The notes beneath the pieces were generated by a model. That model was not told the DNA's origin. It was given only the letters and a program-made list of their open reading frames with translations, and did no database searches. From contig JARLJQ010000015.1 of assembly GCA_031291115.1 (NCBI GenBank), positions 1 to 64,000 on the forward strand: a stretch of 64,000 nucleotides of DNA, read 5' to 3'. The position numbers and the translations under genes were made by a program. This DNA comes from Legionella sp. (GTDB lineage Bacteria; Pseudomonadota; Gammaproteobacteria; Legionellales; Legionellaceae). Positions 9,529 through 19,200 of this stretch are shown piece by piece; the first letter of the stretch is position 1; every line of letters starts with the position of its first letter.

Positions 9529-11832
9529 ATGAAAAGATATATAAAACGATTAAGCATAATCTTTGTTTTGCTGTTTGTCAGTGGTTATTTGATATTATTT
9601 TTTTTGCCTAAGCCTTCTTTATTGGAAGGAATGAGTTTTTCTAAAGCGGTGTATGATGACCAGCATCATTTATTAAGGCTTACATTAAGTAATGACGATA
9701 AATACCGCTTATTTACGCCTTTATCTCAGATTGCGCCACAGCTTATTGACGGTACTCTATTACAAGAGGATCAATATTTTCGTTTTCATTATGGAATCAA
9801 TCCCATAGCAACGTTTAAAGCGGTATGGCAAACTTATGGAGTGAAGTCGCGAAGAGTGGGCGCGTCAACCATTACCATGCAAGTAGCGCGTATGCGTTAC
9901 GGAATGAACTCGAAAAAAATCAGCGGCAAGGTCGCGCAAATCATTAAAGCCATACAATTAGAAATGCATTACAGTAAGCAGCAGATCCTTGAAGCGTATT
10001 TAAATTTGGCGCCTTATGGTGGAAATATTGAAGGAGTAGGGGCTGCAAGTCTTGTGTATTTTGGTGAGTCTGTAGATAAATTAACTTTGCCGCAAGCGTT
10101 AACCTTAAGCATTATTCCGCAAAATCCTGGAAAAAGAACACCGGATAATCGTGATTTAAAAATAATCAGAGCGCATTTGTTTCAACGTTGGTTAAGCCAG
10201 CATCCAGAAGACAGCAACAAAAAAGTACTGTTTGATTTGCCACTAGTAATGCAAACGGTTCGTTCACTTCCGTTTAAAGCCCCACATTTTGTAAATAAAA
10301 TATTGAATGAAGCCGGACGGCAGCAAAGTATTGTCACCAGCCTGGATTATCGAGCGCAAATTATTATTGAGCGTATTACGCGTCAGTATTTATTAAGAAA
10401 GAAGGGCGTTGGCGTTGATAATGCCGCAGTATTATTAGTAGATACTCGGGATATGGGCGTTAAAGGCCTCATGGGTTCGGCTGATTTTTTTAATCGTGCT
10501 ATTGGTGGTCAAATTAACGGTGTTGAAACTAAACGTTCACCGGGTTCTACTCTAAAACCATTTATTTATGGATTGGCTTTGGATCAAGGTTTAATCCATC
10601 CTAATACTGTTTTAAAAGATGTGCCTCGCAGCTTTAATGGCTACAATCCTGAAAATTTTGATTATGATTTTATGGGACCAGTTAAAGCAAAAGATGCTTT
10701 GGTTTTAAGTCGTAATATTCCAGCGATTAATCTTTCTAATCAATTAACTCATCCTTCATTACATCAGTTATTGGAAATGGCACAAGTCAGTCAGCTTCGT
10801 TCAGAGTCTTATTATGGCTTGTCTTTGAATCTGGGCAGTGTTGCGCTAACCATGCGTGAGCTGGTTAGTTTATATGCTATGTTAGCTAATGAGGGCGTTT
10901 GGTATCCCACGCATTTTGGGAATGAGAAAAAGAAACTTAAGGGACTTCGATTATTGAGTCCAGAGGCCAGTTTCCTGGTTTTGGACATGCTGCAGAATTC
11001 GCCGCATCAAAATCAGAACTATAAGAGCTGGAGGCAATTGCCTATCGCCTGGAAAACAGGTACTTCATCGGGTTACCGTGATGCATGGACTGTAGGTGTT
11101 TTTGGACCTTATGTTTTAGCCGTCTGGATTGGGAATTTTGATAATAAATCTAATCCAGCGTTTATTGGTAAAGACATTGCGGCACCCTTATTTTTTGATT
11201 TTGTGGAGGCTTTGAAACAGGAGCGCGGTCCTTTGCAGCAGTTGGAGGTGCATCCGGAACAGATGAATCTTAAAAAAGTCGAGGTTTGTAACGCTTCGGG
11301 CATGTTACCGACTGCTTATTGTAAGGATACGGAATGGACCTGGTTTATTCCTGGAAAATCACCTATTAAAACGGATACGATTTATCGAGAGGTAGCGGTG
11401 AACAGTAAAACTGGTTTGCGTACCTGTCATATTGATCAAGACACTCGGTTTGAAATTTTTGAATTTTGGCCTTCTGATTTGCTGCATATTTTTAAAAAAG
11501 CGGGCATTCAAAGGCACACGCCACCTTTTTTTGAGGCGGATTGTGTTTTAACTGGGACTATTGGAATTAATCCACAAATCACTTCGCCGCAATCAGGTTT
11601 AAGTTATGTTGTTCGTGCTAGTTCACAAGATATGAATACAATACCGTTTACTGCGGTAACGGATGCAGGTATTGCTTCGGTGTATTGGTTTGTTAATGAA
11701 ACATTTGTTGCAAAAACTAAAGCAGGAAAATCATTTTTATGGCATGCTAAACCGGGTAAATATATTGTTAGGGCAGTAGATGAACACGGCTTATCAGATG
11801 CGCGTGCGCTTACTGTGCAATTAGACAGCTAG
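9529..11832 (+). CDS. pbpC: Bifunctional penicillin-binding protein 1C
   Basis: 767 residues from ATG 9529; an upstream in-frame TTG at 9490 would add 13 residues but lies at the probable transcription start. N-terminal membrane anchor (SIIFVLLFVSGYLILFF). Glycosyltransferase family 51 domain: LLQEDQYFRFHYGI with the catalytic Glu, and GASTITMQVARM. Transpeptidase domain: SPGSTLKP with Ser340 and Lys343 as SxxK, SRN, and KTGTSSGYRDAW. A C-terminal PbpC-type beta domain starts near residue 675. It polymerises and crosslinks peptidoglycan in the periplasm. It is divergent from the macroglobulin-like gene, the conserved pair for this family. All catalytic motifs are intact. Confidence 0.95.
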   Translation: MKRYIKRLSIIFVLLFVSGYLILFFLPKPSLLEGMSFSKAVYDDQHHLLRLTLSNDDKYRLFTPLSQIAPQLIDGTLLQEDQYFRFHYGINPIATFKAVWQTYGVKSRRVGASTITMQVARMRYGMNSKKISGKVAQIIKAIQLEMHYSKQQILEAYLNLAPYGGNIEGVGAASLVYFGESVDKLTLPQALTLSIIPQNPGKRTPDNRDLKIIRAHLFQRWLSQHPEDSNKKVLFDLPLVMQTVRSLPFKAPHFVNKILNEAGRQQSIVTSLDYRAQIIIERITRQYLLRKKGVGVDNAAVLLVDTRDMGVKGLMGSADFFNRAIGGQINGVETKRSPGSTLKPFIYGLALDQGLIHPNTVLKDVPRSFNGYNPENFDYDFMGPVKAKDALVLSRNIPAINLSNQLTHPSLHQLLEMAQVSQLRSESYYGLSLNLGSVALTMRELVSLYAMLANEGVWYPTHFGNEKKKLKGLRLLSPEASFLVLDMLQNSPHQNQNYKSWRQLPIAWKTGTSSGYRDAWTVGVFGPYVLAVWIGNFDNKSNPAFIGKDIAAPLFFDFVEALKQERGPLQQLEVHPEQMNLKKVEVCNASGMLPTAYCKDTEWTWFIPGKSPIKTDTIYREVAVNSKTGLRTCHIDQDTRFEIFEFWPSDLLHIFKKAGIQRHTPPFFEADCVLTGTIGINPQITSPQSGLSYVVRASSQDMNTIPFTAVTDAGIASVYWFVNETFVAKTKAGKSFLWHAKPGKYIVRAVDEHGLSDARALTVQLDS

Positions 11833-11849
11833 GGTATTGTTATTATTTT

Positions 11850-11943
11850 GTCGTCCAGAGCGTAGCGAAGGATCTCCTGAATATGGCACGATACCCTTTG
11901 AGTGGGGGGCCTTCGCTACGCTCTGGATGACGGTTTTTGTGAC
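11850..11943. repeat. Palindromic repeat, family B copy 1
   Basis: Arms CCAGAGCGTAGCGAAGG (11855-11871) and its exact complement (11920-11936), with GGATCTCC next to the left arm. It lies just after the pbpC stop, where the RNA would form a long hairpin. Same family at 16059-16175, 35687-35780 and 35791-35880. Confidence 0.85.
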
Positions 11944-11969
11944 ACCCAAATTTTTGGAGTAAATGATCA

Positions 11970-12164
11970 ATGCAATGGATTGTTCGAGGGCTTTTAGTGA
12001 TATCAGGAGCAATTGCCAGTTGGTTTGTGGCTCGTGATGCGCTTAATTTTGCTGTTATTCAGATGGTAATAGCAGTTTTGTTATTTACAGCGCTTGTTGC
12101 CATTGCAGCATTTTGGCCCTCCCTGAGGAAGTGGTTAAAACGTCTTAGAAAGAATCATTCATAA
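11970..12164 (+). CDS. Small two-helix inner-membrane protein (DUF2892-like)
   Basis: 64 residues: two hydrophobic segments (about 4-22 and 28-49) and a basic C-terminus (LRKWLKRLRKNHS). It ends 16 bp before the rhodanese gene, so the two are probably co-transcribed. E. coli YgaP joins a rhodanese domain to a similar small membrane pair in one chain, so this may be a split version. The DUF assignment is by size and layout only. Confidence 0.65.
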   Translation: MQWIVRGLLVISGAIASWFVARDALNFAVIQMVIAVLLFTALVAIAAFWPSLRKWLKRLRKNHS

Positions 12165-12180
12165 TTAAAGGAGTAATTTA

Positions 12181-12555
12181 ATGAAACAACATGCACCAGG
12201 ATTTTTAGCTTTAGTTACTGAGTCAAAAAAACATATTCATGAGATAAGCCCACAAGGGTTAAAAGAAAAGTTGGATAATAAAGAACCCATGCATCTTATT
12301 GATGTACGTGAAGATCGTGAATGGACTACCGGTTTTTTACCCACAGCGATTCATTTAGGCCGAGGCATTATTGAGCGTGATATTGAACAATTAATCCCTG
12401 ACTCCAAAGAGCAAATAGTCGTCTACTGCAGTGGTGGTTTTCGTTGCGCATTAGTTGCCGAGAGTTTACAGAAGATGGGTTACTCCAATGTGCATTCATT
12501 AGATAAAGGCATGCAAGGCTGGATTGATGCGGGATTTCCTGTTGAAAAATCCTGA
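12181..12555 (+). CDS. Rhodanese-domain sulfurtransferase
   Basis: 124 residues forming a single rhodanese domain, cytoplasmic. The active-site loop is CSGGFR (83-88) with Cys83 as the persulfide-carrying residue. The DVRED segment at 41-45 and the terminal GMQGWIDAGFPV are typical of the family. AAAGGAG lies 8 bases before the ATG. It transfers sulfane sulfur to an unknown acceptor. Second gene of a likely operon with the small membrane protein before it. Confidence 0.93.
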   Translation: MKQHAPGFLALVTESKKHIHEISPQGLKEKLDNKEPMHLIDVREDREWTTGFLPTAIHLGRGIIERDIEQLIPDSKEQIVVYCSGGFRCALVAESLQKMGYSNVHSLDKGMQGWIDAGFPVEKS

Positions 12556-12622
12556 TTAAGTTGCTGGTATTTTGTGCAGTACTTTAATATCATGGGATTC
12601 GAATTCGTCGGTTAAAGCAGCT

Positions 12623-13309
12623 ATGTCACGTACAGAACGTTTACTAGATTTGATCCAACTCTTAAGACGCCATCGTTTCCCGGTAAGCGGAGCAGCCCTT
12701 GCTGAGGAACTTGGTGTGAGCCTGCGTACTGTGTATCGGGATATTGCCACATTGCAAGCTCAGGGTGCGCACATCGAGGGTGAGGCTGGAGTTGGTTATG
12801 TTTTGCGTGCGGGATTTCTTTTGCCGCCCTTAATGTTTTCCACTGATGAAATTGAAGCCATTGTGCTTGGTTCACGTTGGGTTGCACAGCGTGCTGATAG
12901 TGAATTGCAACAGGCTGCACATAATGCTTTAGCTAAAATTGCTGCGGTGCTTCCTGATGAATTACATCGGCAATTGGACGTGCCTGGGCTTCTTATTGCT
13001 CCAGGGCAGGTAGTTGAAAGTTCGGATGCGGATTTTATTTTAATTCGTAAAGCCATGCGTTTGGAGCGAAAATTGCAACTAACGTACCAAGATGCCAAAG
13101 ATAATGCAACGCAGCGAATTATCTGGCCTTTAGCTTTAGGTTTTTTTGAACAAGTGCGTATTCTTATTGCTTGGTGTGAGTTAAGGAATGATTTCCGCCA
13201 TTTTCGTATGGATCGAGTTAATTCATTAGTGCTTATGGATATAGGCTATCCAGAACGTCGTCAGCGTCTTTTAAAAAGATGGAAACTAACGACTATTCCC
13301 TCTAAGTAG
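12623..13309 (+). CDS. YafY-type transcriptional regulator (HTH + WYL domain)
   Basis: 228 residues from ATG 12623 (MSRTERLLDLIQLLRRHRFP); the longer frame from 12572 adds 17 residues unlike the family. A DeoR-like winged helix-turn-helix spans about 1-60 (LAEELGVSLRTVYRDIATLQ). A WYL-type ligand-sensing domain is C-terminal (about 125-215), with WPLALGFFEQVRILIAWCELR and RMDRVNSL. WYL proteins bind DNA and sense small molecules or nucleic acid fragments. The next gene on the same strand encodes a GyrI-like small-molecule-binding domain, a frequent companion of such regulators. Confidence 0.9.
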   Translation: MSRTERLLDLIQLLRRHRFPVSGAALAEELGVSLRTVYRDIATLQAQGAHIEGEAGVGYVLRAGFLLPPLMFSTDEIEAIVLGSRWVAQRADSELQQAAHNALAKIAAVLPDELHRQLDVPGLLIAPGQVVESSDADFILIRKAMRLERKLQLTYQDAKDNATQRIIWPLALGFFEQVRILIAWCELRNDFRHFRMDRVNSLVLMDIGYPERRQRLLKRWKLTTIPSK

Positions 13310-13475
13310 AGGGATGCCTTCATGAGTATTCCCCTATAGATTTTATTAGTACCTTGCCTTTAAATGATTGATTGTAGAGAGCATAAGGACTGTTTTAATG
13401 CTGACAAGAACTGTCACTTGCATCGCTTAGACTTCTGGTTGCCAAAAGGTATGATATTTATTAAAAGGAGAATAT

Positions 13476-13940
13476 ATGACTGTTTTAATCCCTGAATTAG
13501 TAAAAATGGATGGTTTTAGTATTGTTGGTCTTAAGGTTCGTACTAAAAATGAGAATGAGTTGAACCCGGAAACAGCTCAAATACATCAGCTGTGGGAACA
13601 ATTTTTTACAGATAAAATAATGAGTCAAAATCCTGAATCGGCTATGTATGGTGTTTATTCTGATTATGAGTCTGATTGTAATGGTTTATATACCGTTACA
13701 GCAGGCGTACAAGCTAAAAATGATTCTGTTGAAAGCAAGCTCAGCACGGTTGCCGTGAAAGAAGGTGAGTATCTGGTATTTAAAAATTCAGGTGAAATAC
13801 CGCAAGTAATCTATGAAACATGGCAGATTATTTGGGCTTATTTCAGTTCACATCCTGAGTTGACCCGAGCATACGATACTGATTTTGAATTGTGCTCCGG
13901 TGCGAATGATTGCGCTATTTATATTGGGATTAAAAAATAA
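13476..13940 (+). CDS. GyrI-like / AraC effector-binding domain protein
   Basis: 154 residues, single domain. It opens LVKMDGFSIVGLKVRT, has IHQLWEQFF in the first helix, MYGVYSDYESD and LYTVTAGV in the middle strands, and a second half with VIYETWQIIWAYF and YDTDFELC; this two-fold SHS2 layout is typical of GyrI-like, effector-binding proteins. These bind hydrophobic or cationic small molecules, alone or joined to regulators. AGGAG ends 5 bases before the ATG. No DNA-binding domain is present. Possibly works with the WYL regulator upstream. Confidence 0.85.
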   Translation: MTVLIPELVKMDGFSIVGLKVRTKNENELNPETAQIHQLWEQFFTDKIMSQNPESAMYGVYSDYESDCNGLYTVTAGVQAKNDSVESKLSTVAVKEGEYLVFKNSGEIPQVIYETWQIIWAYFSSHPELTRAYDTDFELCSGANDCAIYIGIKK

Positions 13941-13969
13941 CATAGACTTCATAGTGTGCTTTTAGTATA

Positions 13970-14197
13970 TTATTTTAACGTCAGTTCTGGATAAGGAATC
14001 CACACGATCTACATCCTCCCACAAAACCGTTCGTGCTGAGGAGGCGTTTACGCCGTCTCGAAGCATTCGCACAAGGTTATAGTCTTGGCGCAAATGCTTC
14101 GAGACGGCGCTATTGCTCCTCCTCAGCGCGAACGGATCTCGGTAGAGACTGGATCTAATGGCTCCCTTATCCATAACTGGTGTTATTTTAATGACAG
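13970..14197. repeat. MITE-like palindromic repeat, family A copy 2
   Basis: The core 14020-14197 matches 9266-9443 almost base for base. The outer parts pair as an imperfect inverted repeat: CAGTTCTGGATAAGG on the left and CCTTATCCATAACTG on the right. The right end TTAATGACAG equals that of copy 1; the left end lacks a matching CTGTCATTAA, so the left terminus has decayed or differs. The element ends about 20 bp before the acetyltransferase ATG and may carry part of its leader. Confidence 0.8.
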
Positions 14198-14215
14198 AAG
14201 CACGCGTTGGGTATT

Positions 14216-14731
14216 ATGGAATTGATTATTGCAAAGGCCTCTATTGATGAGGCCGAAGAAATTATTGCCTTCTTGAATAAAGTGGGAGGAGAAACTGATT
14301 TTCTTACTTTTGGTCTTAATGAGTTCCCTTATTCGTTGTTTATGGAACGGCAAATTATTAGCGAATGTTTGGAAGACGATACCTCGCTTGTCTTGGTGGG
14401 CAAAGTGAATAATCAAATTGTTTCTCAACTGTTCCTTGAAGTATCTTCGCAAAAAAGATTGTCTCATTTGGGAAGCTTTGGGATCAGTGTCAGTAAAGAT
14501 TATTGGCGGCAATCCATTGCAACACGTATGCTTACTGAAGCTATTGCTTGGGCGAAGGGAAAAAATATGGCCAAACTGCAATTGCAGGTGCGCACGGATA
14601 ATACGCATGCGGTCCAATTGTATAAAAAATTGGGTTTTGTGGTTGAGGGAACAATTACAAGGTCATTAAAAATCAAAGAGGTATATTTTGATGAGTATTT
14701 AATGGGTTTGGAATTGCCTGTTTTGGTGTAG
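14216..14731 (+). CDS. GNAT family N-acetyltransferase
   Basis: 171 residues from ATG 14216 (MELIIAKASIDEAEEIIAFL); a TTG nine bases upstream is less likely. Layout is that of RimI/YhhY-like GNATs: strand SLVLVGKVNNQIVSQLFLEV, acetyl-CoA loop region ISVSKDYWRQSIATRML (the usual R/QxxGxG/A is degenerate here, RQSIA), and the C-terminal LQLQVRTDNTHAVQLYKKLGFVVEG, here split as LQVRTDNTHAVQLYKKLGF. Substrate unknown; family members acetylate small amines or protein N-termini. Single gene between repeat A2 and a convergent hydrolase. Confidence 0.9.
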   Translation: MELIIAKASIDEAEEIIAFLNKVGGETDFLTFGLNEFPYSLFMERQIISECLEDDTSLVLVGKVNNQIVSQLFLEVSSQKRLSHLGSFGISVSKDYWRQSIATRMLTEAIAWAKGKNMAKLQLQVRTDNTHAVQLYKKLGFVVEGTITRSLKIKEVYFDEYLMGLELPVLV

Positions 14732-14738
14732 TGGATAT

Positions 14739-14756
14739 CTGGGCTGTAAAGCCCAG
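14739..14756. terminator. Hairpin between convergent genes
   Basis: CTGGGC/GCCCAG stem with loop TGTAAA between the acetyltransferase stop and the Ntn hydrolase stop. It lacks a strong T-run on either side, so it may be a weak bidirectional terminator. Confidence 0.5.
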
Positions 14757-14762
14757 CATTAG

Positions 14763-15860
14763 TTAGCGAGTTGCGGGCATAAATTCAAATGCCTTTGCCG
14801 GTTTAAATTGTTTGGATACTTCACCGGAATACACTTCACCACTTGCTAACGAAAGTTTTTGAACAGGGGCCTCTTTATTGAAATTCAGCTTATCTAACTC
14901 AATCCAAAAGGTATCAGGGCGTGATGATGAATCAAAATAATACACTCTGTTTTTTTGGTCGGAGACGCTTCGCCAAATAGTAGCGGCAATATTAGGTTGG
15001 TTGGGAGCCGTAATTCCAAAAGGGACGCTTACTGCACGCATTAGACTCATTACATAGGCTGCTCCTTGCGCATCAAATGAATGAGTAGGAACGCTTTTAA
15101 TGTATGCATTGTTTATTTCTTTGGGAAGTGCATTAAGAAAAGAATAGGTTCTGGCAAAACGATCAGCTGCTCGGCTGGTTCCTGGTAAAAATGCAGCGCC
15201 ACCAATTTCTACCCAATATTCATTTAATGCCAGTTGCTTGTCGTAAGCAGGTGAGTTGGTCATTACTGTATATTGTTTGCCATGATGAATCACTTGTTTG
15301 CCATCAATGAATTCAATGATAGCGGAGTCGCCTGTTGCATCAGATAAAGACAAGTGCGCTTGTCCTTTTTCTCCATTAGGTAATGTCGGTGCAATAAGGA
15401 AAAATGGTTTTGCTTGCATCGCCTTAACTGCTTCGTCAACTGTTGCGAAATTATCCAAAGCATATTGACCCCATAAGCTCAGTGCCATTGGAGGGTGGGA
15501 TGCTTCAGGTTTGCCGTAGTTACTTTCAGCCAGATAAAGCAAATTCATTACCAAGCCTTTTTCATTCATTCCATCAGCACTGGCAATTCCATAAATTGAG
15601 GAAACCACGCTGCCATATTTTGACGTCCAGTTTAAAGACTCTGCACCCGCTTCACCATTGCGTGCGATACCACGAGGCAGTACCCAAATATCAGTGGACA
15701 TGTCTTCCATCCAATCCATGGTTCGTCCAGTAAGGACTAAATTATTAGAACCAACATACAACGCACGCGTGCAGGCATTTGCTAGTGGGCTGTATCCCAA
15801 TTGGAACATGCTTGCAGACAGAGCGGCTGCCAAAATGCTTCTTTTTAATAAGGTGTTCAT
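14763..15860 (-). CDS. Secreted linear-amide C-N hydrolase (choloylglycine hydrolase / penicillin acylase family)
   Basis: 365 residues. Signal peptide 1-29 ending PLANA; cleavage exposes Cys30 (CTRALYVG), the N-terminal nucleophile of this Ntn-hydrolase family. The RTMDW box (Arg and Asp of the active site) follows about 17 residues later, and GIASADGMNEKGLVMNLLYL is the conserved core strand region. The family includes bile-salt hydrolase, penicillin V acylase and bacterial N-acyl amide or homoserine-lactone acylases. The periplasmic location resembles the Gram-negative cluster that acts on acyl-homoserine lactones or penicillin V; the substrate cannot be told from sequence. AAGGAA lies just before the ATG. 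Confidence 0.92.
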   Translation of the reverse strand: MNTLLKRSILAAALSASMFQLGYSPLANACTRALYVGSNNLVLTGRTMDWMEDMSTDIWVLPRGIARNGEAGAESLNWTSKYGSVVSSIYGIASADGMNEKGLVMNLLYLAESNYGKPEASHPPMALSLWGQYALDNFATVDEAVKAMQAKPFFLIAPTLPNGEKGQAHLSLSDATGDSAIIEFIDGKQVIHHGKQYTVMTNSPAYDKQLALNEYWVEIGGAAFLPGTSRAADRFARTYSFLNALPKEINNAYIKSVPTHSFDAQGAAYVMSLMRAVSVPFGITAPNQPNIAATIWRSVSDQKNRVYYFDSSSRPDTFWIELDKLNFNKEAPVQKLSLASGEVYSGEVSKQFKPAKAFEFMPATR

Positions 15861-16240
15861 AAAATTCCTTTTTAGTGTTCATCCTGAATTAATAAGTTTA
15901 GCTTATCAGGGAAAATATGCACCTTAAAGCAAACCAAAATAACGTGCTTTTCAAAAAATTGGTTATAGTAGATAATGTGCATATTGAATCATTGTGAACA
16001 GAATGGAATCAAGCCAATTTCCACGTCCGATGGACAAGCCTTGGGACGTAGGCGCATTGCCATTAAGTTAAGAAAATTCCGTTGTCCAGAGCGCAGCGAA
16101 GGATCTCCCTGCAGATAGATCGAGCTACCTTCAGGAGGTCCTTCGCTGCGCTCTGGATGACGCTAACTTAATGGCCTTGGGTCATAGGTGAGTTGGCTAA
16201 GATTTTTAAATTAATTATTTAAATGTGAGTCACCAATTTT
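15861..16240. other. Divergent promoter region with family B repeat
   Basis: 380 bp between the hydrolase and the first giant gene. Apart from the repeat at 16059-16175, there is a short inverted repeat ATAAG/CTTAT near 15890-15906 in the hydrolase leader and AT-rich sequence before 16241. No gene seen. Confidence 0.4.
16059..16175. mobile_element. MITE-like palindromic element, family B copy 2
   Basis: A 117-bp unit bounded by perfect 12-bp inverted repeats GCCATTAAGTTA (16059-16070) and its complement (16164-16175). The inner arms GTCCAGAGCGCAGCGAAGG and CCTTCGCTGCGCTCTGGA form a long hairpin. The outer terminus CATTAAGTTAAGAA is shared with family A copy 1 at 9204. It encodes no protein. 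Confidence 0.75.
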
Positions 16241-19200
16241 ATGGATACAGAAAAAAAAACATTAAACCTGTGTCTAATGGGAATGAATCTTCCTTCTGCT
16301 GAGCTTATAAACAGTTTGCAGAGCACTTTGGAACGTCAGGATCTGATGTCGCCACAAAATAATCCTATAGCAAATACAACAGTACTGCTGAACAGGGTTT
16401 ATGCGGAACTTATATCGAAATTTGCCTCATTCCTTGATGTAGAATCATTTCAAAATACGTTGGATGATCTCTTATTAAATTTTTTAGAAAGTTGCCGCTC
16501 TTCAGTATCTTCTGGAGGACGTTTAAACTTTTCTTTTGCTACTACTGCGACCTTAGGCGCTGTGCCTCCTTGTTCTTCAGCAGTGTATGCATTTGTTCAT
16601 GGCCATATAAAATCTTGTAATACGTTATTAATGGAAGAACGCTACTCATGGGGAAAGGACGTATCTAAAATCAGGGAAGGAAGTACTTATGACGCAGGAA
16701 ATAGTATTAACTGGTTTATACAGGTTATAACAGTGGGGGCAATTTTATATGCAAAGTATAAAGACACGCAGAACAAACTCCCATTAAAAGAGTATTTACA
16801 AAATACAGCACAAATAGTTGATGAAGTATTGCAAGCCCATGATGAACATCAACGGACAGATATAGTATTAAAATTACGTCACTATTTTCATAACAATAAA
16901 GACAACGCTGCACTGGCAATTTTTAAAACGGTTGACTCCAAAAACTCTATGAATCAACTGCCAGCATTCGCTGAAATTTGTCGTATTATTGATACAATGG
17001 GCTTAGGCGCAAATGCATTATTAGAGCGAAAAAAACGCCTTGAGAAAATACGAACGGGTGATATAAAACTTACTGAGCGAGCCGAAATCAAGCGATTTTT
17101 GAAAACCCGATTTCATCTTAGTGTGTTAATGCTGGATCGCATTTTATTTGAACAATGTATTGGTGATTGTTCTGCTGTTCGTATCGAAGCCTTTACAGAA
17201 ACGGTTTTTGAGCTGGCGCATCAAAATCCCAAAAGTTTGAATGCGCTGTCTTATTTGCAGCGTTCTTTGTCGAAAGATCAGGCGATGGATGTGATTTATT
17301 ATTGGTTACAAAACAATAATCCTAATTATCCCGGCTATATAGGAGAAATGAAAACACACTCTCCAAAGGCACAAGTACTTATATATAGTCTAATCAATGA
17401 AATTCTGATCACCCAGAGTAGTTGCTCAGAACAGTTAGGTCTTCTTGGCTCCGTTACCGCTCATATTAACAGCAGTGCTTTTGGGAAAGTAAAACGTGGT
17501 ATCTTTCTTACCAATATTATTCAATGTATTTATAAGCATTCATTGGTGCATGGAATAGTTGAGACTTGTCCTTTTACTAAAAAAATCAACATGTCCGCTG
17601 CAGAAATTAATGAGTTGGAACATTATCCGGGATTGAAAAAAAGCTTTGCCAGCTATTTAGGGAATTTGCATGCCACTATTGTAAATAGTGTTGCGGCAAT
17701 TGCTGCCAGTGATGAGAAGCTAATGAAACAAGTCTGCACCGATTTTTGGCGTGCTTATATCTTATCCCTGTGGATTGAGATGAATCATATTTCGGATGGT
17801 AAAACCAATTCGCTATTTCAAATACTTGATTATTGGCTAGAGTATGTAATTAAGAATCAAAAAAACTCCAAGTTGTTGGTTGTCTTAGAAAAAGTACTTA
17901 CGGATACCAATTATTTTTCTAATGAGAAATTGCGTTGTTTTTTAAAATACCGTTTTGGCGAGAGTCGCAAGATTGTAAGCAGAATAGTAGTTGAAGAGGC
18001 TCTTCGTAAAGACAAAGCAAAACCTGAGTTTGAAGCGGAACAATTTACAGTGCATAAGGAGGAGGCTCTGTCTCTGGCATTGGGTGCAGCACTCGAATCA
18101 CGCTCCAAATCCATTTACGCACAATTAGATTTTTTAAATCAATGGAACGCATGGGCTCAAAAAAATACTGGAGCCGCTCTTTATGAAGACTTTGGTGCTT
18201 TTGAACAAATATTGAAGATATTATTGAAACAAGCACCGTTTGTGATATTTATCCAAAATGAGAGCAAACCAATAAGGGTTACTGTTAAAGAATTGCTGAG
18301 CTCGGGGGCTGAGTCCACTATTGAACTAGAAGGTTGGGGTACACCGGTTGCGCGCAATATGCTTCTTTTATTTTTGTTTTTAAGCCAACATACTTCTAAA
18401 ACAGAGACTGCTGGTAACTTATTGTATTATATATCCAGCGTATTCATCGCACTGAATATAGAGTTTGATTCTTCTAAAGAAAAATCAGCTAATATTTCTG
18501 CTTTGCTTGATGAACTTGCTAAGCATCGATTCTTTATACGAGAAGTGGACGATGCTTTGCGCCATATCTTCTTTGGTTCTATATTGCCTCAGATGGCCAT
18601 ACCCAACTTGGATCTCAGATCCAGATACTCCAGTTCAGGGGTTAAAAATGTACCCATAGCGTTGATTGAGGAGCCGAAACCAGAGCGTGTACCTCAAAAT
18701 GTATCCGAAATTAATTTCGATGATTTTGAAGAAAAAGATCTGAAAACTCCTAAAAAGAAAAAAAAACGCACTAAAGCAAAAAGTCCAGAATCCCAATCTA
18801 CTGATGTAATTAGTCCAGAGCAAGCTCTTGCGCCCACTCCTGAACCGGTTATTTCTGTAGAAAAAACAGTAATCAATCATCCTGTACTTGAGCCTGAGCC
18901 TGAGCCTGAGCCTGAGTCAGAGCAAGGCCTAAGTTCAGATGACAATGAAATGCCAGCACTTCAGCATTCTTCTTCATCGGAGCCTGATATCTTGGAAGAG
19001 CTTTGTTTAACGCGTCAGATTCGCCAACAAATATCTTCTCTTTTGAAACAGTTTATTAATTGGAATGATAATAAACTAAGTGCATTGAACGACAATGATC
19101 CGCTCATTGCTCCATACAAGATGCTTTCGGAGGATTTGGAGCGCTATCAGAGTATTACTCACAGTATTCGTAACAAAATTAAAGGAAAACAGGCAAAGAA

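Noticed and set aside
12621-13098. Minus-strand frames of 99 and 100 codons
   Set aside because: Antisense shadows of the WYL regulator; no ribosome site, odd composition.
13297-13314. TCCCTC/GAGGGA hairpin as terminator of the WYL gene
   Set aside because: It overlaps the stop codon and has no T-run; too weak to call.
13962-14174. 70-codon minus-strand frame
   Set aside because: By-product of repeat family A copy 2, as above.
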